The notes under the pieces: model-generated | Told to the model about the DNA's origin: nothing | What the model saw: only the letters and a program-made list of their open reading frames with translations | The model's database searches: none | Part shown: positions 54,932 to 64,000 of the stretch, in pieces | Position numbering within the stretch: the stretch's first letter is position 1 | Layout: each line of letters starts with the position of its first letter | Translations under genes and position numbers: made by a program | Assembly (NCBI GenBank): GCA_030248225.1 | Contig: JASANE010028136.1 | Span: 1-64,000 of the forward strand | Direction: 5' to 3' | Source: Trileptium ribeirensis | Taxonomy: Eukaryota > Nematoda > Enoplea > Enoplida > Thoracostomopsidae | DNA length: 64,000 nucleotides

Positions 54932-56085
54932 CAGGGAGTAACCGAAATTCCGGTTCCGGCGAAAATCGTGTTCCGGTTGCGGTTCCGGCAAAGGGCAAAA
55001 ACCATACCGGAACCGGAATTCCGGTTTAAAAATTTTGTTTGAAATTTTCCACGTTTTTTGCTTCATCCTGTAATCCAAACATATGTAATATATATTACAC
55101 AATGATCAAGCTCATATACAACCAAGCAAAAGAAAAGATTAACTAACCAATTTGCTGTGTGAAACGTAAGTAGGGCACATAATTTGAACTGGAATTTTTC
55201 ATAATAACCTGCAGGAGTTTGTTAAATCAAAGCCAGGTCGATGCTTGTAGCAGCTATTTCACACATTCAGAAGTCTGCGGGGTACGTTCGAATTATACCG
55301 GTCCAACTCGGTAACAGAGTATGGATTACGTAGAAGTACTTAGCCTATGCTTGGCTAACATAAATTGCGTCAAGCACCAGCCGGTGCGCTTTAAACTTTG
55401 TAAATCAGGTGAAATTGAAGTAACGTTATCTGCAACGCAAGCAGAAACTGCTTCCTTGGCAATGAACTGTATTTATTGAAACTGTGCGAGCACCATCACA
55501 GTGTGTCTCATTTAGAGCATTCTGATTAGAAAGTTAACATCATTATCATCTAACTGACGGGCACTGTTTGTCTAACGCTAGCCTAAACAGTGTCTCTGAC
55601 CACTGATCAGAAAATGACCTTCTATCTATTATTTTATCTTAGAATCATATAAACCAATAATTTTAAGTTTCCTACAGAAGAACATGCAACAAACGTATGT
55701 GTAGTAAAGGGAGGCGACTGGAGAGTGGAGACAGAGCGAAAGTGCGTATTCTACGCTCCAAGCACATTCGATTTGACGCAGTATACGCAATGGTATATAG
55801 TGGAAGACATTTTTTGCTCTGAATGTCCAAAAACCGACATATTTGATCGATAAATAAACATTATTAGGTTCCTCAGTCTCTTTAAAGTTTCAGAAAGGCA
55901 ATAATACCATCGCAATACATTAAGTTTAATGTAAAAGTTATTTTTAATGCATTTTAAATCCACTATACCTTCATTTCTTCCATCATCTGTTTTACTATAT
56001 ATAAATTTCGAAGACCAGGTTCCGGTTCCGGTTCCGGTTTAAATGGACGGTTCCGGTTGCTGGTTCCGGTTCCGGTTATTCCCTG
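54932..56085. mobile_element. Non-autonomous hAT element, second copy
   Basis: 1154 bp with ends CAGGGAGTAACCGAAATTCC and, read inward from the right, CAGGGAATAACCGGAACC. It is flanked by a perfect 8-bp duplication CTTCTGAG (54924-54931 and 56086-56093), which proves transposition and fits hAT. It is the inverted counterpart of 33883-35060, similar along its whole length, with the same GGTTCCGG-rich ends. No transposase inside. Confidence 0.95.
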
Positions 56086-56093
56086 CTTCTGAG

Positions 56094-59000
56094 GTGCTGC
56101 TTGGGGATATAACATGCAAAATTTCGGCAGCAAAATTCTGAAATTTTGACGTTTTTCATCTAGTTATACGTTGGGGTTTCCTGAGTCTATATCTGCCACG
56201 ATGAATGCAACTGTACCTACGTTGAAAGCAGCCAGTTCGGTAAGCGCTAGAGCCCTACATCGAAAATTTTTTCTTAAAGTTATACTTTTTTGAACGCCAT
56301 TGGTTTATAAATTTCGAATGTTTCTACCTACCGCCGTTTTGTTAACATAAGTTTAAGAAAGACGAACAATACCTACATCACTAGATAAAGATCCTACTGG
56401 CTGTACCGAAAATGTATCAACCTGCATCGCGAAACCAAAATATTCTCTGATTTCAAAATTTCTCCGCTCATGGTGTTAGCCCCCGTCATGCTGTAAAAAC
56501 ATCTGAATCAAAATGCGTGTAACATTGGTCGCGTTTTTAGTAGAATTATCTGAAACAAACGCATTTGGTAGATGTCATAGAATTTGGTGTTTCTTCGACA
56601 CTTCTTCATTCCCCCACTTAGCAACTCAACAAGGTCCCTCAATTTCCACGTTTGTACGAAGAAGCCAGTAATGTGCACCGAAAATTTACAGCCACAAGTT
56701 TTTATGTGCAGCCATATGTGTATTTTTGTCTATCTAGGCCTTTGACTGGTGCTCAGAAACTCAATTTGGAATCCGAATTATGCGAACAGCCAGATAACCA
56801 CGTTCGCCCGATTTCCATCAGCGGCGAATAACTATTTTAGACAATTTTCAGCAAAGTGAAGCATTCGATATTGCTAAACGTTGTCTCTCCAGCATATCAA
56901 AATTAACTGATAGAGAAACAACTGGCAGCAGTTATCTGTGGCAAGTTACAGATTAACTAGCGTTACATCACTGTGTCTTAAAACTGATTTGTCGAGATCG
57001 AGAAGGTACGGAATTAAAGGCAACAAGAATACCAGAATGAATTGAAAGATAGAAAATAATCTGTTAGACAAATAGCGCCAATAAAATTGGTGCACTTACG
57101 CTGTATTCCCTTAGCTAACTTTGACAAGGAAGTGGAGAAATTTTATTACAATTTTAGATATGCAGATATCCAAAAAATGGTGAAAGCAGAACCTCGATCC
57201 TGGCAAAAAAATTAGCCGAAACCGGATCTCGTGATCAGCACCGGAATTTTGCGGGAATGCCTGTTACTCTCATATATATAAATATATATGTATGTACATA
57301 TATGTTTATATTTACATAATCATATGCTGGGCTCCTCAACAAGTAGGTTTTAGCAGATAATCGATTCCATTTCCGCTAATAAGTCACGCAACCCATAATC
57401 AAATGAGATTTAATATATTGGTTTAATATTAAAATCGAATATGTAAGGTAGTTAGTTGTACAACATTTTAGAGGTTGGAGTTTTAAGGCAACGGAAATGA
57501 ATTGCGTGCTGCTTTTTGATACAACGGCGAGTCGACAAAACTAATTTTTATAAAGTAATGAAGAAACAACGCAAATTTCAAATACGGATTTTGCAATAGG
57601 CTCACAACAATATTAGCATATGCAACTGAAAAATTGCTCAATGACTTAATTAGACCGCCGCTAAAAATGAAGAATTTATTTAAAAACTCCCCGAGTACTC
57701 ATCATTTGAAAAACTAAGCACTGGTTATGTCTTGCTTTACTCTAGCGTAGTTTTTATATATTCTCATATTTAACAACTTATTTCTGAAATGTGAGTGTAG
57801 TGAGTGAAACGAAAGAAGCGAAGAATACTTTTATTAGCCGAAACGGTGGTAAAATTTGACAATCTCCGTTACTCGGTTTTAGGGTGACACGCATAACTAA
57901 ACTTTGGCAAGGAGTCTTTATTCGCGCAATAGCTCATTATAAGACTGTACATAATGATTTGATACGATGTTATCTCATAACGTAGAATTTGTGTCAAGAT
58001 GGCTCCCAAAGGAGGCCCACGATACACAAAAATGGCAATATCTTCACATCATATCGTTTTAGTAGAGCCATTTTCCTCTATGCTATCATTACCATTATTT
58101 AAGCTGTAGTGTTGGATCAAAAATGTTTTCCAGTAAGACCATGCGACTCGAAAAACACGAAAGCGGCAATCCTTCCACCTCAAATGCTCGAGCTATATAT
58201 ACGGGTATTATTTTAGATTTAAGTAACCGCTGTGCATTTCTATTAGTTGATATATTTTTCCTATATTTTCGGCCGACATATAGCGCTAACCATCACAAGC
58301 ACGGCTGATAGCATAAAGCGTTCTCTTTTAAAGCTTTCAACGTAAGGCTCTGCTTCACTGATGACGTGTGCGGAACAAAATATTACAAAACCAAAATTTT
58401 TGGACAAGCCTGCGCTCGCACTAATCAGCGCTATATTCGTACAATGAAGCCCAAGACATAATTGTTTCATGCCTATAATGCGCGTAAATTATAGCCTACC
58501 AATAAAGTTACCCGTGTATCTTATAAATAGCAATGCCCGTGGACCATTTTTTAAAATTTATGGGTCTGAAGCGCTAGACCGGCCCAAGTCGTTGAAATTT
58601 TCCCCATGACAACTGAAATTCACAAAGTTGTTTCAGAACATTTTTTGACCGTGGTCAGTTCGCATCGGTTCGTACAAGAAGATTTGCTTATGTTGCATCA
58701 AAAGTTTTAAAATCTTCTTAGCTTATGCACAGTGGATTTTTCGCTATCACCATCTTCACTACGAGAACGATTTAAAATATATTTTCACGCTACAGTTAAA
58801 TTTTGCGTTTACATTAGATGGTAGCGAATACTAAGTGTTTTTCCATCTGGCTCATACCGACGCGGTCTGCTAGCACATCACGCTAATAATCGCGTGTTAA
58901 TAAGCACTGTAATACATTTGAATCACAGACTATCTGAATAAGATATGTTATCTTTCCTACTCTCTAAACTTTAGTATGCTGTGTACGTATAAATTTATAA

Positions 59001-59189
59001 GCGATAATATACCACATAACAGTAGTTATTAGCCATTCCTCACCATTTTCCTGATTCGTTCTGTATTGTTGCATGCAAAAACAATTTTTGAAACTCCCTG
59101 CTAATTCTTTCCGAACATTCTGGAAATACTTATCTCAGTTAGCCATGTTGAGATAATCATCGACCGGCGTAATATAGAATTATGTAGTC
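56094..59189. other. Intergenic stretch
   Basis: About 3.1 kb in which no coding frame, RNA or repeat could be supported on either strand. Confidence 0.5.
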
Positions 59190-59629
59190 TTTGGTAACGG
59201 TCGGGTTTGAAGCCAGGCTGCAGACAGATAGACGATCGATAGCCTAACGACCATCTGACGCCTCAATGGCTGGCCGACGTCCAGCGGAGAACCGGCTGCC
59301 TAGAAACTTGTCTTACTACGAAACAAATTACATTTTCGTAGCGTACTTCTGCGTTTGTTAGAAAATTGGCCGAATTTGTATACGGTTTATGCCCTGCAGT
59401 GCAACAGTGTCGAAACCCAGCTTAGACGGACAGTAGGCATAACACATACACTAGATTTAGTATTGAGCAACGGCTGACATTGAGGTGTATGATTCAACAA
59501 TGACGCTCGCGGGTTTAATAATTAATATATTAACTTAAATATGCATAGACAGCACAAAATTGTTCCGTGTTGTTTACAAGGATTACATCAAAAAGTTTCC
59601 GGCGCCTGGCTTAGTGCACTACCTGTACA

Positions 59630-60379
59630 CAGGGCCGTCTCAATCTCATTGTGGCCTGTGGGCTGATGGTTTGATGTGGCCTGTGGGCTGATGGTTTGAT
59701 GTGGCCTGTTTGCCGAAAACGTTTCAGATACTGGTATGTTCCACTAGCTCACATTCACTAATTCTCTATACTGTGGCACAGAAAACACTTCACAAATACT
59801 ATGACCAATATACATTTTAACAAATACCAATTATATTTCATGTCGTTTCTTACAAGCATCAAGCTCCAGGCCATGCAACTTGAGGAAGCGATATATGGCT
59901 GAAGGAGACGAAATATCATTTATTTCCTGGCTCTGTTTCATGAATATGAAAATTGTTTGTATTCTGAGAAAAAATCTTCTGCAAGGTCATCTGGATAATC
60001 AGCTGACAGTTGCCGCAAAGCTGCTTCTGCTTCGTGTTCAGTAAGCTTGTTCCAGCGAAGTACTGCATCAAACCTTTTTGAAAATTTGGCATAAGCATTA
60101 GCTCTGAGATCAATGGCAGATATGATTCGGTCCACTATGACATTAAATGTAGTTACACGGAATCGCTCTGATCCTGACCTGGAGGATTTATGGCCTGGAA
60201 TTACAGTTTCATAGCAATTCTTGGGTGGTCGCTATCCATGAATGGCCTGACTTAGATAAAAATTTAAGCCTTTGTTAGAAAATTGGCATTAAAATTTATG
60301 CAGTCGCCCAAAAATGGCCTGTCCCCAAAGGTGGCCTATGGGCTATAGCCCAGTTAGCCCTACCCTAGAGCCGGGCCTG
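59630..60379. mobile_element. hAT element relic with 8-bp target duplication
   Basis: 750 bp with ends CAGGGCCGTCTCAATC and, read inward from the right, CAGGCCCGGCTCTAGGGT. Perfect 8-bp flanking duplication CCTGTACA (59622-59629 and 60380-60387). Near the left end a 31-bp GTGGCCTGTGGGCTGATGG-type unit is repeated. It contains a transposase fragment, listed separately. Confidence 0.92.
59865..60150 (-). pseudogene. hAT-type transposase fragment (zf-MYM/TTF-like)
   Basis: About 90 codons in one minus-strand frame. It has DRIISAIDLRANAYAKFSK, then LTEHEAEAALRQL, YPDDLAEDFFSEY and, past a TAA, a stretch with SAIYRFLKLHGLEL. In hAT transposases of the zinc-finger MYM-type group this segment (D.l...L..R..ay..f...F, then Y..Dl...f..E..qf) precedes the C-terminal dimerisation part, which is missing here. 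The large deletion and the stop show that it is a dead internal-deletion derivative. Confidence 0.65.
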
Positions 60380-60510
60380 CCTGTACAGCAGTAACCGTAT
60401 AGACCACGGCCGGCCGAATTTCGCGGCAGTTAGTGGCAAAAAATGTTATTGGTTGGGCAACGTTAACGGCCGGCCGTTAGCTTTCACGGCCGTCGGTCAA
60501 CTTAGTCAAA

Positions 60511-62390
60511 CATTTATAGCGATAACAGAAAGCCGATAAAAATACATAGTAAATTGAAATATCTCACAGCAGTTCACCTGACGTCGGCCCTTTACTTATA
60601 TCATAAGCAAATAAAACATAATTCTTATATAAATTTTATTACACTATGTTAGTGTACGGCGCCACTTCGTCAAGCAACACTATAGTGAATCTATTCTATA
60701 AAAGAAAAGCAGAATTGTTTGCGTCACTAACAGAGAAAGTAGTTGTACACACCTCACAGTTTTATAATCTGGTGCGATCCTTATAACCAGAATCAAACAG
60801 TGTCGCATGCAGCAAGGAACAAGGAAAAAAATAACTGGCCTGTGCACCGCTGCTACTAACAACATGATTTATTTAAAATAGACATTCCATGACAGTTTGC
60901 ATATTACGCTATCTACATCGCATTATAAAGCCGTATTGTACTCGCAATCATTCATATTGTCGATTATCATTGGGTTCGCACAAAGTTAATTCCTTGCGTC
61001 ATTAGCGAAAATAGCTCAAAATTCAGCGAACTGGCTCTTTCCATTGCCAAATGTATTTCCATTTGCTAATGAGCCCACATCAGCATTGATGTTCTTAAGG
61101 CAACAAATATAATTTTGATTTAAATCTGAATTTGGGCTTCATTAAGATCAGTTGCTTTTTAGATATGTTCAGGCAAGCAATGCAAATATTTTGCTTTGTT
61201 CGTATGTATACAAGCTTGGCATACAGACGGCCTGTGTATATTAGAGTCGAGAAGGAACCCGATTTTTAAAGCTAGGCACGGCTCTTTCTGAGCCATAAAC
61301 GGCTCGGTTATTCCGCCCGTCTGTCAGGCCCCTGCGAATGCGAAAGACAAACAATTACGTGTACTGAAATGTTTAGAAATTTTGAATTCTCCTTGTTTGC
61401 TTGCTACTTCTGATACTTAGTTCTTTTAATATAGAACAGCTTTTAGCAACTGCCATCATTTTTTCAGTTAATATAGTTTCGTCTTTCCATGAAACTTCGC
61501 GTGGCTGCACAGACGGATGTTCATACAAACCGGCTCTTGCAATGATTTAAAGCTCAGCCATAACATAACTCATTGTGATATGAACTGAATATTTATCGCC
61601 TTTCTGTCTGCGGTTCAACGAAGAATTTTTGCTACTACCGCAATGCTTGCTGTGCTAAAACATGTATCGCTTACGGATAATTGGAATTTCAGACCTTTAA
61701 TCAAATATATATTAACATCATATATTTTTGAAAAATAATTCTGTGAAAGTTCCAAGAACAGCTCTTTGAATTTTAAAAGAATATCTGGCGGTGCAAAACG
61801 TGTCGCCGTCTAAGATAATGTCCGCATACAAGTTCACCGGCCGACCATGAAAGTCGTGCAACAACTATTGAAGTATATATATATTCCGTTTCAAAATATT
61901 TTATAGGTTGAGTATCTAATGACCAATCCAGAGTAACATACCAAAAACTATTTTTACCAAGTCTCACCAAAAAATGCAAAATTTAAACCTTTTAAGTGCT
62001 TCATTAACAATTTATCAAATCTTTCTATATATATATTCTTTATCAAAAACACCGGATTAGTTGCGTAGTCAATATTACATTAACGATTTAGGTTTTAATT
62101 CCTTAATTTTTGCGCAATTTTCATGGTAAAAGCTACCAAATCACAGAAATTTGGGCCGTTTGATCATCATGCGTTAGTCTCTTGTCCAAAACGTTTTTGA
62201 ACTTACAGATACAACGGTTTTTATCACCTGTGGCTAATCAGTGTAATTCGCTTTCATTAAATAGTAAAAACGCAATGCATACAAGTAACATAGCCCATTG
62301 TAAGTTGGAGATAACTAAAAATAAAAATGTTTAAGAGTAGGTGATACGAAATTGGCGCCCTCATTAAGAACGTGTACGAGCTTATATGTA
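60511..62390. other. Intergenic stretch
   Basis: AT-rich, with TATATA runs at 61875 and 62025. No supported gene, RNA or element. Confidence 0.5.
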
Positions 62391-62575
62391 TCAGAGAGTA
62401 ACCCGAATTCGGTCCCGGTGAAAATTTGTTTCGGCACAACAGAAGCCGTACCGGATCCGCAAATCCAAAAAATTTGTTTGACATGCTCCGCATAGTTCTT
62501 GGTTCACATTCCTTCCTCTAATACTACCTATATACAGGCAGATAAGACCAGGTTCCGGTTCATTTGCGGTTTAAA
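62391..62575. mobile_element. Relic of the CAGGGARTAACCGG hAT family
   Basis: About 185 bp. The left side (CAGAGAGTAACCCGAATTCGG, then GGTGAAAATTTGTTTCGGC and AAAAAATTTGTTTGAC) matches the left end of 54932-56085, and the right side (CCAGGTTCCGGTTCATTTGCGG) matches its right end. The interior is deleted. Ends are too decayed to see a target duplication. Confidence 0.55.
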
Positions 62576-64000
62576 ATAAACATACTCATTCTCGATTACT
62601 CACTAATATGTACACGCCTATAACCAAGAGATCATGATGAACCCTTGAAGAAGGGTGTGACACTCATGCCACACTACACTATATATGCTGTAAGGTGACG
62701 CGGTCCATTTTTGCGTCATGTGTCCCACTTTGGGGCCAAGTTTCGCATTTTCAACTGCCCCCCCCCCCGCTTTCGTTCCATACAATGAAATAAAATTGGC
62801 AGAAAGTGCAAAAAAATACAGTCGTTGGGCGACCGGGTATAACATAGGTGTGTTACTATGCCGCCTAAAAGTGGTTGCTCAACCGTTAAACAGATCACTA
62901 AATGCCGTATCTAAGTGCCATATTTAATTATACAGTGTATCGGCGATCTGCATTTCCGACACAAAAGTATATTTTTTAATTATACATGCTTTTTACATTC
63001 AAATTACACACGCAATGCTTGTTTTGTAAACGGATTAAAGAATAACCGTGTTGAACAACACCAACAGCGTAGCAAAATTATAAATGGATTAAAGCGAAAA
63101 CATGTAGAAATGTACAGACTTTAGCGAAATCCGAAGTTAGTACCATACTATAATTTTATTATATATAGCCAATATTCGCGTTCGACAACTTCGGTATTTT
63201 TGTTTGTTTTTAGTTAAGTATTTGCGTTTATTTTTCAGCCCCACTTCAACCCAGAGAAACCAAATTTGATGCTACCAGTTCGATTCTCACTGTACATTTC
63301 ACACAGTTTGAAAAAGCCAATTATAACTGCAATTGCGCATGCAGTTATCGAATAATGGCTAACTGCGCTTAAGAAATATTAAGCCATCCAAACTTCACCC
63401 CTGATTACTTTGACTACATCCGAGTGACTGGTGTCTTTCCTTACAGATAAAACTTATAACCCAGCCAACCATGCGCGGATAAGAGTAAGTTCAGCACTGA
63501 CATAAGCCGGAAACAGCTTTATTATTATTGTGGAGATTGGCCTTGACGACAGCATAACGATTTTAGTTGACTAGTTTTATGATTTTTTTGTTTCGCTTTC
63601 ACATTAATCCAAATAAATATATTTATTCTGCCGTTCCTAGCTTTTTAGCTTATTTTATCGTTGTACATTGTAAACATATATTTGGTACGCCGGAGAATGG
63701 CATGGAGCAATCTAAATGTACTAAAAACAGTTCGACCTGAGAGTGCGCATGCAAGAGGCAAACCGGAAAACACAGCGCAATGGGATAGCGCCTCGCCATT
63801 TAGCCGACTACTGTCATTGGGTCAAACATTGATACAACAATGTTTCATACTGGGCAGAGACTCAAATCTTGAACCGACTGGTAGTGGGTACCAGTAATGT
63901 GCACAACCCTGCATGTTCAGTAGTCTGCGCCAGTGATGAAATGGCTAGGTGGTTCAGTTTGGTTAGCGGCATATAAAGACAATGTGGTATTCTTAACAAC
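62576..64000. other. Right end of window
   Basis: No gene supported. A C10 run at 62759-62768 sits among overlapping short frames. The last 80 bases carry ATGGCTAGGTGGTTCAG and TTGGTTAGCGGC, which could be the start of another tRNA-like repeat, but the copy runs out of the window. Confidence 0.35.

Larger units (their letters stand above)
59190..60510. mobile_element. AGTGTTGGG-type element, copy 2, split by a nested hAT
   Basis: Left part 59190-59400 matches the left interior of 52396-53819 (CTTACTACGAAAC, ATTTTCGTAGCGTACTTCT, TTTGTTAGAAAAT). Right part 60440-60505 matches its right end (GGCCGGCC, AGCTTTCACGGCCGTCGG). A 750-bp element at 59630-60379 is inserted between them. Both outer ends are decayed. 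Confidence 0.5.

Noticed and set aside
1..64000. CRISPR arrays, bacterial operons, rRNA and intact tRNA genes.
   Set aside because: No short regularly spaced palindromic repeats with unique spacers, no ribosome-binding-site operons, and no complete tRNA cloverleaf or rRNA segment was seen.

Overview
The window is metazoan nuclear DNA, most likely from an invertebrate. It is AT-rich, has intron-bearing genes with GT..AG splice sites, and is full of small DNA transposons with terminal inverted repeats. I cannot name the species. A marine invertebrate such as a tunicate is a guess from repeat types and has no decisive evidence.

Host genes. On the minus strand, about 18.0 to 1.6 kb, lie five exons of a proton-coupled amino-acid transporter (SLC36/PAT family) running to its stop codon; the 5' exons were not found. 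On the plus strand, 23.1 to 26.8 kb, lie three phase-compatible exons of an unrecognised acidic/proline-rich protein, ending in a stop codon and an AATAAA signal.

Central element, about 28.26 to 42.90 kb. This is an integrated, decaying Polinton/Maverick (adintovirus-like) element. PolB reads rightward. Everything else reads leftward from a shared divergent promoter at about 37.85-38.32 kb. In leftward transcription order the genes are: YqaJ/lambda-type exonuclease, small CxxC proteins, a single-span membrane protein, an RVE integrase with chromodomain, a TATA-binding-protein (TBP) homologue, a small protein of unknown role, a basic pX/mu-like core peptide, a double-jelly-roll major capsid protein, an FtsK/HerA packaging ATPase, two small conserved Polinton proteins, a NADAR-domain protein and a protein with a possible CARD-like fold plus zinc ribbon. 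Integrase, polymerase, capsid, exonuclease and NADAR genes carry stops or frameshifts. ATPase, TBP, core peptide, membrane protein and the CARD-like gene are open. No adenain-like protease and no terminal inverted repeats were recognised.

The unusual content is the accessory set. A virus-encoded TBP lies beside TATA-box promoters, and NADAR and CARD-like genes sit at the 3' end of the leftward unit. TBP is the most exciting item.

Repeats. The integrase gene was split by a 1.18 kb non-autonomous hAT element. A second copy lies inverted at 54.9-56.1 kb with a perfect 8-bp target duplication, and a relic lies at 62.4 kb. Other repeats are two LTR-like copies inside an SLC36 intron, a twelve-unit ~132-bp satellite (44.45-46.05 kb), piggyBac-like and GGCGTAGC-ended MITEs, a pair of AGTGTTGGG-ended elements (52.4 and 59.2 kb), and a hAT transposase relic with perfect target duplication nested in the second of these. 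The remaining stretches show nothing I can support.
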